From Termitidicoccus mucosus (lineage in GTDB: Bacteria; Verrucomicrobiota; Verrucomicrobiia; Opitutales; Opitutaceae): a DNA stretch of 64,000 nucleotides. The notes beneath the pieces were generated by a model. The model searched no databases and was not told where the DNA came from. It saw only the letters and a list, made by a program, of their open reading frames with translations. Positions 1 through 7,464 of the stretch are shown here, in pieces; the first letter of the stretch is position 1; each line of letters opens with the position of its first letter. The position numbers and the translations under genes were made by a program. The stretch covers positions 2,852,001-2,916,000 of the forward strand of contig NZ_CP109796.1 in the NCBI RefSeq assembly GCF_038725785.1. Reading direction: 5' to 3'.

Positions 1-1
1 C

Positions 2-3000
2 GGACTCTCAACCTCAAGCACGCTCATCATCGGCGGCACGCTCGCGCTGCACGACGCCACGCTCACCTTCGGCCTCTTCACCGGCACGCTCAGCGATGTC
101 CTCACCATCGACGCCGGCGGCACCCTCGCGGTCAGCGGCTCAAACACCATCGACATCAACGCCCCCGAAATCGGCGTTTACACCCTCGGCAACATCGCCG
201 AACTCGACGGCGCGACCGTCACCATTGACGGCCAGACGCAAGTCGCCGGCGGCCGCCAGCAGGCCGTGCTCTCCAGCACGACCGGAAACCTCCTGCTCCT
301 TACCTATAATGCCGACCAGTCGCGCAACCTCGTCTGGACCGGCTCGACCGGCGGCGCGTGGAACAACGCTGACAGCAACTGGGACGGCTCGGTGAGCAAG
401 TTTGCCGCGGGCGACAGCGTGACGTTCACCGGCAGCCTCGCCGCCAGCCACACCATCGCCATCGCGGGCGGCGGCGCGAGGGTCTCCGATTTGTTTGTCG
501 AGGGTGCGGACGACTTCACCTTCACCGGCGCGGGCATCACCGGCGATTCCGCCTCCCTCGTGCTCGACAGCGGCACCTCCGAGGTGACCGGCGCGCAGGG
601 CCGCCTCGTCAAGACCGGCGCCGGCACGCTCACCCTGGCCAACGCGGTCAACACCTTCCTCGGCGGCATCGACCTGTCCGGCGGCGCGATTGCGTTTTCC
701 ACTGCCGCCCAGCTCGGCACCGGCACCGCCGCCATCACCTTCTCCGGCGAAGCCATCCTTCGCGCCAACGCCGGCAACATCATCCTCTCCAACACCCTCG
801 CCATCGCCGACGGCGTCACCGCCTCGATCGACACCGGCGCGCACACGCTCACGCTTGCGGGCGCGGTGACCGGCACGGCGGGCACGCTGGCCAAGCTCGG
901 CGACGGCACGCTCGTCTATTCCGGCACCGCCGCGCTCGGCCACGCCGCCACGCGCATCGACGCCGGCGTGGTCGCGCTGCGCAACATCATCGCGACCGAC
1001 GCGCCCTCCGTTGCGCACGCCTTCACCTTCAACGGCGGCTGGCTCGACCTCTCCGACACCACCTACGTCAGCGACGGCTCGGCCGCCAACGATTGGAGCC
1101 TGCTCGCATTCTCGGGCAGCCTCGGCGGCGTCATCGGCAGCAACGACAAGATCACCCTCGGCGCGGGCGACCACGCCTTTGCCATCGGCCACGCCACCGA
1201 CCTCGCAAAGCAGGGCGTGTTTGTCGTGGTCGATGCGGGCGCGGGTGTCGCCACCATGACCGGCGCGAACAACTATGCCGGCTACACGCTGCTCAAAAGC
1301 GGCACACTGCGCGTCACCGCCGACAGCCAGCTCGGCCTCGCCAGCCTGAACCGCGAGATCGTTTTCGACGGAGCCGGCGCCGCGCTCGAACTGGGCGACG
1401 GCTTCGCCAGCGCGCGCGCGCTTGAACTGCGCCAGAACGGCGAAGTGAGCGTCGCCGCCGCCGCGACCGCCACGCTGTCCGGCGCGATCACCGGCTCATC
1501 CAGCACGCTCACCAAGACCGGCGACGGCACCCTCGTGCTCACCGGCGCCGCCGCCGCAACCGCGCCCGGCTTCTCCATCGCCGCCGGCACGCTCCAGGGC
1601 AACACCGACAGCCTGCGGGGCAACATCGCCAACGCCGGCACGCTCGTTTTCGACCAGGCCTCGGACGGCGCCTACGCGGGCGTCGTCACCGGCGCCGGGG
1701 TGTTTGAGAAACGCGGCGCGGGCGTGCTCACCCTCTCGCAGGCCAGCGCCTACACCGGGGCGACCCGGGTGCTCGCGGGCACGCTCAAGGCCGGCGCGGC
1801 CGGCGTCCTCAACGCCGCCTCCGCCCACAGTGTATCCGGCGGGGCGATACTCGACCTCGGCGGCTTCGACCAGACGGTCGCGGGTCTTGCGGCCGACGGC
1901 TCCGTCATCCTCGACGCCACCTTCAACCCCGACGCCGGGCTCATCGGCCGCAACAACAAACTCACCGTCAGCGGCGCGCTCACCGGCAGCGGCACGATGC
2001 TCATCCGCCTCGCCCTCGACGAGACGATGAGCACCGGCGCCGCCAGCGTGGACGTGATCGACGCCGGCGCGGGCTCCGACACCAGCCAGCTCAAGGCCGT
2101 GCTCTCGCAGCGCGTCACCGACGGCATTTTCGACCTGGGCGCGGCCTTCGACGCCGGCGGCAACCTCACGCTCGCCGCCGCGATGGTCTCCCCGGAGGTT
2201 CCCGCCGCCACCGCCATCCCCACCCTCGCGCTGCTCATGGGGCAGGCCGGGCTCGACTCCGCCGCGCAGCGCCTCGGCGAACTGCGCGTGGAAACCGACC
2301 GCCTCGACAGCCTCTGGGCGCGCGGCATCTACCGCGAGGACCGCGTCACCGGCGAATTGTTCGACGGCACCGACGTGCGCACCCGCGGGTTCCAAGTCGG
2401 CGCCGATCACCTGTTCCCCGGAGTCTGGGGTGACGGCAGCCGGCTCGTCCTCGGCGTCTTTTTCGATGCGTTCGATGCCGGTGACAGCCATCCCTCGCCC
2501 GGCGCCGAGCTCGACGGACAGCAGCGCGCGCTCGGTCTCTACGGCACGCTCGCCAAGGGCAACTGGTATGTGGACGGGCTCGCCCGGTATGGAAAAACTG
2601 AATACGACGTGAACGCGCCCGACGACCGCCTGCGCGTGAAAGGCAACGGCCTCGCGTTCGCGCTCGAGACCGGCTACGCCTTCCACCTCCTCGGGCGCAT
2701 AGAACCGTCGGTGCAGGCGGTTTGGCAGGATCAATCCTTTGACGACAACGCCGACCGCTTCAGCCGCGATTATCGCTTCGGCTCGACCACTTCGCTTCAG
2801 GCGCGCGGCGGCATCCGCTGGAGCACAAACATTCCCTTCGACACGCACAGTTCGTTTGCGCCGTGGCTGCGCGTGAGCGGCGGCTACGAGTTCGATGCCG
2901 ACCAGAAGATCGGGATATCCGGCTTCTGGTTCGACAACGACCTCGGCGGCTCGCTCTTCACGGTGGAAGGCGGCGTGACGTTCCTGCTCGGCACGCGCGC

Positions 3001-3085
3001 CAGCCTGTATGCCTCGGGCATGTGGACCGGCGGCGGCAACATCGACAGCACCTCCGCCAGCGTCGGCCTGCGCTATTCATGGTAA
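2..3085 (+). CDS. Autotransporter beta-barrel protein, 5' truncated by window edge
   Basis: The frame is open from the left edge, so the signal peptide and N-terminus lie outside the window; about 1027 residues are visible. An ATG at 266 lies inside the repeat region and is not a credible start. Residues 1 to about 740 are Gly/Thr/Leu/Ala-rich beta-helix repeats with recurring 'KTGDGTLVLTG' and 'AGTLKAG' motifs, typical of passenger-associated transport repeats (PATR). The last 270 or so residues alternate polar and apolar positions like barrel strands and end in RYSW, a terminal aromatic residue as expected for BAM insertion (type Va secretion). It is probably a surface adhesin or polysaccharide-binding protein; the passenger function cannot be told. 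The gene downstream (trxA) is convergent. Confidence 0.9.
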   Translation, partial: GLSTSSTLIIGGTLALHDATLTFGLFTGTLSDVLTIDAGGTLAVSGSNTIDINAPEIGVYTLGNIAELDGATVTIDGQTQVAGGRQQAVLSSTTGNLLLLTYNADQSRNLVWTGSTGGAWNNADSNWDGSVSKFAAGDSVTFTGSLAASHTIAIAGGGARVSDLFVEGADDFTFTGAGITGDSASLVLDSGTSEVTGAQGRLVKTGAGTLTLANAVNTFLGGIDLSGGAIAFSTAAQLGTGTAAITFSGEAILRANAGNIILSNTLAIADGVTASIDTGAHTLTLAGAVTGTAGTLAKLGDGTLVYSGTAALGHAATRIDAGVVALRNIIATDAPSVAHAFTFNGGWLDLSDTTYVSDGSAANDWSLLAFSGSLGGVIGSNDKITLGAGDHAFAIGHATDLAKQGVFVVVDAGAGVATMTGANNYAGYTLLKSGTLRVTADSQLGLASLNREIVFDGAGAALELGDGFASARALELRQNGEVSVAAAATATLSGAITGSSSTLTKTGDGTLVLTGAAAATAPGFSIAAGTLQGNTDSLRGNIANAGTLVFDQASDGAYAGVVTGAGVFEKRGAGVLTLSQASAYTGATRVLAGTLKAGAAGVLNAASAHSVSGGAILDLGGFDQTVAGLAADGSVILDATFNPDAGLIGRNNKLTVSGALTGSGTMLIRLALDETMSTGAASVDVIDAGAGSDTSQLKAVLSQRVTDGIFDLGAAFDAGGNLTLAAAMVSPEVPAATAIPTLALLMGQAGLDSAAQRLGELRVETDRLDSLWARGIYREDRVTGELFDGTDVRTRGFQVGADHLFPGVWGDGSRLVLGVFFDAFDAGDSHPSPGAELDGQQRALGLYGTLAKGNWYVDGLARYGKTEYDVNAPDDRLRVKGNGLAFALETGYAFHLLGRIEPSVQAVWQDQSFDDNADRFSRDYRFGSTTSLQARGGIRWSTNIPFDTHSSFAPWLRVSGGYEFDADQKIGISGFWFDNDLGGSLFTVEGGVTFLLGTRASLYASGMWTGGGNIDSTSASVGLRYSW

Positions 3086-3113
3086 TGCCAATCGCCAATG
3101 GAAAACAGGCCTT

Positions 3114-3200
3114 TGCTGGAGGGCCGAGCTCCTGCGAGGCCGTCGCGGTTGGACGCACGGTTTTCCGGCCACGGCCTCGCGGGAGCTCGGCCCTCCAGCA
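3114..3200. repeat. Long palindromic intergenic repeat, family A
   Basis: Two 30-base arms (3114-3143 and 3171-3200) are inverted copies with a single mismatch, around a 27-base loop. The core is GGGCCGAGCTCC. It lies 28 bases after the autotransporter stop, between convergent genes. It could act as a bidirectional RNA hairpin, but has no T-tract. Confidence 0.85.
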
Positions 3201-3238
3201 GTCTAATCACAATTGGTAATTGGTGTTAGATTTTCAAA

Positions 3239-3330
3239 ATGGAGGGACTACCTCCGTGCCGTCCGATCTCGAACGTGCCGTCCGGGTCGGGTGGCATGGG
3301 CGTCCCGCCCGTGCCACGCAAACCACACGG
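3239..3330. repeat. Mosaic of degenerate intergenic repeat fragments
   Basis: This stretch holds a decayed arm resembling family B (GGAGGGAC..CCTCCGTGCCGTCC, compare 24871-24941) followed by an arm resembling family E (GGGCGTCCCGCCCGTGCC, compare 27382-27503). It has no gene of its own. Short ORFs here only translate the repeats. Confidence 0.55.
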
Positions 3331-3363
3331 AAAGACAGCGGCACGCGGCACGCCATACGGCCA

Positions 3364-3400
3364 GACAACAAATCCCGCCGGTCTGGCGGGATTTGTTGTC
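3364..3400. terminator. Perfect 16-bp hairpin between convergent genes
   Basis: GACAACAAATCCCGCC (3364-3379) and its exact inverse complement (3385-3400) enclose a 5-base loop. It lies between the ends of the autotransporter gene (+) and trxA (-), where a shared bidirectional terminator would be expected. It lacks a clean T-run, so it may instead be another dispersed palindrome or an mRNA 3'-stabilising stem. Confidence 0.5.
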
Positions 3401-3441
3401 TCATCTATCCAGAGCGATGAACGCCGGGCCGCCCCGGGCAA

Positions 3442-3771
3442 TCACAGGTGCGGCTGGATCTTGGCGACAAAGGCGGGTTTGGTCGTGATGCCGGACACGC
3501 CGACGATTTTTTCGGCCACCGCGCCGTTTTTGAAAATGATGAAGGTGGGAATGGAGCGCACGCCGTATTCGGCGGCAAGGGAGCCGTGTTCATCCACGTT
3601 GACCTTGGCGACTTTCAGTTTGCCGGTGAGCTCGGTCGCGACTTCGTCGAGCACGGGGGCGATCGCTTTGCAGGGACCGCACCACGGAGCCCAGAAATCA
3701 ACGAGCACGGTGCCCGTGGCGGTGGCGGTTTTGAAGGAATCAACGGTGAGGTGCTCGATTTTGTCGGACAT
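3442..3771 (-). CDS. trxA: Thioredoxin
   Basis: A 109-residue cytoplasmic thioredoxin, the usual family length. The redox motif WCGPC has its cysteines at residues 31 and 34, and the cis-proline segment 'SIPTFIIF' follows at about residue 72. It reduces protein disulfides using electrons from thioredoxin reductase. The ATG at 3771 gives the canonical N-terminus. It is probably monocistronic: the next minus-strand gene upstream ends at 3890, leaving a 118-base gap that can hold a promoter. Confidence 0.97.
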   Translation of the reverse strand: MSDKIEHLTVDSFKTATATGTVLVDFWAPWCGPCKAIAPVLDEVATELTGKLKVAKVNVDEHGSLAAEYGVRSIPTFIIFKNGAVAEKIVGVSGITTKPAFVAKIQPHL

Positions 3772-3889
3772 GATTTGCGGATGGATTTGAGTGTTGCGGG
3801 TTGAGGACGGAATGAAAAACGAAGCGGGAGATAAAATGACGGGAATGCCAGAAAGCGAAAGCGGAAAGCGCGGCGCATGCGCATCCTCT

Positions 3890-4144
3890 TCAGCGCGGGG
3901 AGGATTTGTGGATGATTTCCGCGAGTTCCTTGTGGCCGACTTCGGCGATGTGCTTGCCGCGCTGTTTCAGCTCCTCGAATGTCTTCACGACGGTCTCGGT
4001 CATGCGCTCGTGCGTCTCGGACGAGCCGCCGACGATGGCAAACTGCTCGCCGGTGGTGATGCGCTTGTGTCCATCGTCGTTGTCGAGGCCGACGCCGAGA
4101 AGTCCGGCGCGAACGGGCTTTTTTCTGGCTGGCTTTTTGCTCAC
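3890..4144 (-). CDS. Small conserved-looking protein translationally coupled to scpA
   Basis: An 84-residue basic protein of no recognised family. The N-terminus is Lys/Arg-rich (residues 1-12), followed by '[17 protein letters not shown]' and a helical, charged C-terminal half ([20 protein letters not shown]...). Its GTG start (4142-4144) overlaps the TGA stop of scpA in a GTGA arrangement, which indicates translational coupling and supports it being real. No signal peptide or membrane segment is visible. A role linked to chromosome condensation is only a guess from position. Confidence 0.75.
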   Translation of the reverse strand: MSKKPARKKPVRAGLLGVGLDNDDGHKRITTGEQFAIVGGSSETHERMTETVVKTFEELKQRGKHIAEVGHKELAEIIHKSSPR

Positions 4145-5157
4145 GGTGTCACGGTGCCGGGGCCGGCGGGTGTTTCAAGTGTGTTTTGCGCGGCGGTGTC
4201 GCCGGCGTCCGCATCCGCGCCGGCGGGAGCGGCGGCTTGTCCGGATTCGACGGCCATTTCCGGTAGGGAGCCCTCCCTGCCTTGTGGTTGGGACAGGACG
4301 GTTGGTGCCGTTTCGGTTGCGGGCGATGTTTCCGTGTCCGCCGGGGTTTCGCGGGCAGGAATGCCCGCGCTCCTTTGTTCCGGTTCGTGCGCCGTGGTTT
4401 CTTCCGGTTCGTGCGCGGCGGTTTCGCGCGCGGTGCAGATGATGTCGGTGAAGGCGTCGTCCTGGCGCACGCGGAGTTTGCCGAGGCGGGCAAGTTCGAG
4501 CACGGCGAGGAACGAGGCGACGAGCATGCGCAATTCGATGCGCTCGGGCAGGAGGCTGGTGAAGAGGAAGGTTTTTTCCGTGCGCAGTTTCTCAAGAATC
4601 ACCTCCATCTGGTCGGAGACGGTGACCTGCTCGTCCTGGATTTCGCCGACAACGAGTTTTTCGGCGAGGCGGCGGAGCACGAGGTTGAAGGCGTTCCAGA
4701 GGTCGATGCGGTCCACCGGCTTGAGCGGGCGGTCCTCCTCGCCGAGCTTTTCCTCGGTGACGAGGCGGGGGAGCTTGTTGTCCTGAAACGTGGCGAGTTC
4801 CTGCAATTCGCGCGCGGCTTCCTTGAATTTTTTGTATTGGAGGAGCTGGTGGACGAGTTCGTAGCGTGGGTCGATGGGGTCGTCGTCCTCGGCGTTGGGA
4901 TCGATGGCATGGTGGCCCTTGGGCAGCAGCATGCGGCTTTTGATTTCCATGAGCGTGGCCGCCATCACGAAGAAATCGCCCGCGATTTCCAGGTCGAGTT
5001 CCTTCATGTTGCGCAGCACGTCGAGATACTGGCGCGTGACCGACTCGATGGGTATGTCGTAGATGTCGATCTCGTTTTTCCGGATGAGGAAAAGGAGGAG
5101 ATCGAGCGGGCCTTCGAAGACCGGGAGTTTTATGCGATAATCTGCGTCGGGAACCAC
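4141..5157 (-). CDS. scpA: Segregation and condensation protein A (kleisin) with repeat-derived tail
   Basis: ScpA is the kleisin subunit that bridges the Smc heads with ScpB in the bacterial condensin. The signature 'YRIKLPVFEGPLDLLLFLI' is at the N-terminus, and the C-terminal winged-helix region ('FLAVLELARLGKLRVRQDDAF') ends near residue 250. I chose the GTG at 5157, which puts the family N-terminus at the start. A TTG at 5229 would extend it into a palindromic repeat. The last 85 or so residues are a low-complexity Glu/Thr/Ala/Pro tail absent from typical ScpA; it contains 'AGIPARE' and 'GREGSLPEM', which are translations of short palindromes at 4351-4368 and 4262-4281. scpB is not adjacent. 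Confidence 0.93.
   Translation of the reverse strand: MVPDADYRIKLPVFEGPLDLLLFLIRKNEIDIYDIPIESVTRQYLDVLRNMKELDLEIAGDFFVMAATLMEIKSRMLLPKGHHAIDPNAEDDDPIDPRYELVHQLLQYKKFKEAARELQELATFQDNKLPRLVTEEKLGEEDRPLKPVDRIDLWNAFNLVLRRLAEKLVVGEIQDEQVTVSDQMEVILEKLRTEKTFLFTSLLPERIELRMLVASFLAVLELARLGKLRVRQDDAFTDIICTARETAAHEPEETTAHEPEQRSAGIPARETPADTETSPATETAPTVLSQPQGREGSLPEMAVESGQAAAPAGADADAGDTAAQNTLETPAGPGTVTP
4262..4281. repeat. Short palindrome inside scpA tail
   Basis: The inverted arms GGTAGGGAG and CTCCCTGCC lie within coding sequence and are translated as part of the low-complexity tail. The base pattern is like the intergenic repeats elsewhere in the window. Confidence 0.6.
4351..4368. repeat. Short palindrome inside scpA tail
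   Basis: GCGGGCA and TGCCCGC flank GGAA, a perfect 7-bp stem within coding sequence. A similar unit (GGGCATCC..GCCCGCC) occurs in the intergenic stretch around 40640. Confidence 0.6.
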
Positions 5158-5218
5158 GGGGCGCTGATGCTTGGCGGCGGCGCGTGGCGGGCAAGGAAAA
5201 AGGCGGCGGTGACTCCGG

Positions 5219-5274
5219 TTTAAGTTCAAGTTGAAGTCGGAGGGCGCGCCGCTGTCTGAACTCCAACTTAAAAC
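5219..5274. repeat. Palindromic intergenic repeat, family I (copy 1)
   Basis: The inverted arms are TTTAAGTTCAAGTTGAAGT and GAACTCCAACTTAAAAC. The same design recurs at 41994-42099. It lies just upstream of scpA and creates a spurious TTG start at 5229. Confidence 0.7.
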
Positions 5275-5282
5275 TTTTTTGG

Positions 5283-5428
5283 TTCCTCGCTATTTTGAAT
5301 GGCTGGTTTGCTTATTTAACCGCAGAGAACGCAAAGAACTCATGGAAAAACAGGATTGTTCCCTGCGCTCTTTGCGTTCTTTGCGGTTAATTTTTTGTTG
5401 TTTTCAGATATCGAAAATAGCGGGGAAG
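5283..5428. repeat. Nested palindromic intergenic repeat, family G
   Basis: The inner arms TTAACCGCAGAGAACGCAAA (5316-5335) and TTTGCGTTCTTTGCGGTTAA (5371-5390) are inverted copies with one mismatch. They sit inside outer arms (CCTCGCTATTTTGAA near 5285 and ATCGAAAATAGCGGGG near 5410) that also pair. No gene lies here. Confidence 0.75.
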
Positions 5429-5435
5429 CACTTTT

Positions 5436-6050
5436 TCATTTGGCTGCGTCCGGTTGCGGCGCGATGCGGTGGAGTTTCGTGCTGGGCGGCGGAGTGGCGT
5501 CCACCAGCGCGATGAATTTGTCGCGCCGCTCGACCAGGAGCGCCTGCACCTGTCCCGATTGCTTTTCGTCGAGATCGAGCTTGCGGACAAACCATTCCTG
5601 CGCGCGCGGCACCATGATGAGCATCATGATGACCGATTCGAACTCCTCCTGCTTCGGCGGTGGCTTGGCGAGGCGGGCAGCCTCATCGGTCGCGGCGTCC
5701 GCGGACGCCGCGGGGCGCGGCCGTTTGGCCAGAAAACGCTCGCGTATCGCCTTGAATTTTTCGTGCTGCCCGGGCGTGGCGAGGATGTCGTCGAGCTTGT
5801 CCAGGAAATCGTCGCGGATGGCGTTCACCTTTGTCCTGAACACCTCCATCTCGGCCTCGATGCGGCGGACCGCCTCTTCGCGGGCGGGATCGCTGATGGT
5901 AGTCTTGAGCGGCTCGTCGCGCACTTCGTCGAGCACGGCGGCGGGCGCGGCGCAGACCGGGCGGTTGCGCTCGTTCCATTTGCCGGCGTAGAAGCCGACG
6001 GCGAACCCGATGGCGGTGGTGAGGATGAAGATGATGGCTTTATCCCTCAT
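5436..6050 (-). CDS. Single-pass membrane protein with Spy-like periplasmic part, in ECF sigma operon
   Basis: 204 residues starting at the ATG at 6050 (a longer frame upstream would overlap the preceding gene). Residues 4-20 form one membrane segment (AIIFILTTAIGFAVGFY), followed by a long helical region with repeated acidic/basic heptads and a short 'LDLDEKQSGQVQALLVERRDKF' stretch. That stretch recalls LTXXQ/Spy-type periplasmic chaperones or heavy-metal-resistance proteins. It starts 5 bases after the preceding small membrane protein and is third in the operon after the sigma factor. The family assignment is by shape only; a stress-sensing or anti-sigma accessory role is inference. Confidence 0.7.
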   Translation of the reverse strand: MRDKAIIFILTTAIGFAVGFYAGKWNERNRPVCAAPAAVLDEVRDEPLKTTISDPAREEAVRRIEAEMEVFRTKVNAIRDDFLDKLDDILATPGQHEKFKAIRERFLAKRPRPAASADAATDEAARLAKPPPKQEEFESVIMMLIMVPRAQEWFVRKLDLDEKQSGQVQALLVERRDKFIALVDATPPPSTKLHRIAPQPDAAK

Positions 6051-6055
6051 GTTTT

Positions 6056-6382
6056 TTAGAGCGGCTCGAGGTTGGCTGCCTGTTGCTCGATGTCCTGCCA
6101 TTCGGCCAGCCGGCGCTGGTTGATTTCGCGATTGCTCTGGGTGAGCAGGGCGACGACGAACAGGCACGCAGCAGCGGTGTAGGCGGAGAGCGCGAAGGGA
6201 TGCAGGAGGAAGCGGGCGGCGGGCGAGCGGCGCGACTGGGCGAGGCGATGGGCGCGCAATATACGGACGGCGAAGTCGCCCGGCAGGCGCGCGGCGGCGC
6301 CGGCCTGCAATTGCGCCCACGCGCGGGCTTCGGCGGGCGCGGCGTGGGCAGAGAGGCGGGATTGGGCGTTTTCAGGTTTCAT
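6056..6382 (-). CDS. Small one-TM protein, possible anti-sigma factor
   Basis: 108 residues from the ATG at 6382, which overlaps the sigma-factor stop by 11 bases. A GTG at 6409 would give a longer version. It has a cytoplasmic-looking N-terminal half with no zinc-binding HxxxCxxC motif, then one membrane segment (ALSAYTAAACLFVVALL) and a short polar tail. Position directly after an ECF sigma factor and one-pass topology suggest an anti-sigma factor. No family was recognised, so this rests on context. Confidence 0.7.
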   Translation of the reverse strand: MKPENAQSRLSAHAAPAEARAWAQLQAGAAARLPGDFAVRILRAHRLAQSRRSPAARFLLHPFALSAYTAAACLFVVALLTQSNREINQRRLAEWQDIEQQAANLEPL

Positions 6383-7040
6383 GGCGGTAGTGTTGGCGAA
6401 GTTGTTCACGGGCGCGATGGAGGCGGGCTTTGAGGGCGACGACGCTCACGCCGGTCATCTCGGCCATTTCGACCTGGCTGTGCCCTTCCTGGGCGAGGGC
6501 GAGCAGGGCGCGGTCCTTTGGCTTGAGTTTGGAGAGGGCGTGACGAAGGGCGTCGAGTTCCTCGGTGTCGACGGTTTTGGGTGTTTCGGGGATGTCGAGT
6601 ACGCGTTCCTCGGTTTCGATGGGGGTGAAAAAACGCTGCCAGCGCTGGCGGCGGATGTGGTCGATGCAGGCGTTGCGCGCCATGCGGAAGAGCCACGATT
6701 CGAACTGCGCGGGCTGCGTGAGCTTGGGCAGCGCGCGGAGCATCTTGATAAAAATAACCTGCGCCAGATCCTCGATGGAATCGGAGCGGTTGAGGATGGT
6801 GTAAATGAACCCGGCGATGCGGTGCTGGTAGCTGACGATGAGTTGGTGCTGGGCTGCTTCGTTTCCGGCCTGCGCCCGGCGGACGAGGTCCGCCAAGGCG
6901 TCGGTTCCGGAGATGCTCTCGTCGGCCGGGCATGCTCCGCAATTGCCGTCAGCCGATTGACGCTGCGCAGGCCGAAAAGTTGCACCCGATGGCGCTGTGG
7001 CTTCGTTTTCCAAGAGCGAGTTGATGGCGATAGTGAGCAC
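6372..7040 (-). CDS. RNA polymerase ECF sigma-70 factor
   Basis: About 222 residues. Region 2 is clear: 'AGFIYTILNRSDSIEDLAQVIFIKMLRAL' then 'FESWLFRMARNACIDHIRR'. Region 4 is 'LKPKDRALLALAQEGHSQVEMAEMTGVSVVALKARLHRAREQLR'-like, with its helix-turn-helix. The frame stays open far upstream, so the start is uncertain; I use the GTG at 7040, and a TTG near 7013 is also possible. It heads a three-gene minus-strand operon with two membrane proteins, the classical layout of a membrane-signalled sigma/anti-sigma system. The stimulus is unknown. Confidence 0.88.
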   Translation of the reverse strand: MLTIAINSLLENEATAPSGATFRPAQRQSADGNCGACPADESISGTDALADLVRRAQAGNEAAQHQLIVSYQHRIAGFIYTILNRSDSIEDLAQVIFIKMLRALPKLTQPAQFESWLFRMARNACIDHIRRQRWQRFFTPIETEERVLDIPETPKTVDTEELDALRHALSKLKPKDRALLALAQEGHSQVEMAEMTGVSVVALKARLHRAREQLRQHYRHET

Positions 7041-7464
7041 GACGTCGTTGCCGGACGCCGATGGTTGCGAATAGGTGACAAGCGTTTTGCGTTTTGCCGC
7101 GAAAGGCAAGCGGGCTTGTGAATAATTGTAAGGAGCGATGCCGGATGATATTGCGTAGTATCTGCCTTTCGAAAGCGGCCAATTGGGAAAAAATCCTCCG
7201 TTTTTCGGGAACCGGTGGAGGCAGGGCGAGTCTGTCGGGCGCGAATCGCTGCGGGCATCCGAGCCGGCGATCGGGTTCTTTTTCTCGCAAACATTTCCTA
7301 TTTCCCGGGAGGCAATACTCCCGGGATATGTTAGTTGAAGCTGGACCTGGCGGGGCTGCGTATGCGGCCCCGCCTTGGCTTTTTTGGGGATGGCGCAACT
7401 TGCGCGCGCTTCAAACGTCCTTGCGATGCGGAACTGATTGAACCCTCCTTTGTATTTCCCTGCC

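Noticed and set aside
140-2848. Long antisense frames opposite the autotransporter (350 and 450 codons)
   Set aside because: They arise from GC-rich, repetitive codons of the real gene; products are Gly/Ala/Arg-rich without any domain.
3213-3790. Short ORFs with 'GMGVPPVPRKP'-like products
   Set aside because: These are translations of palindromic intergenic repeats or trxA antisense.
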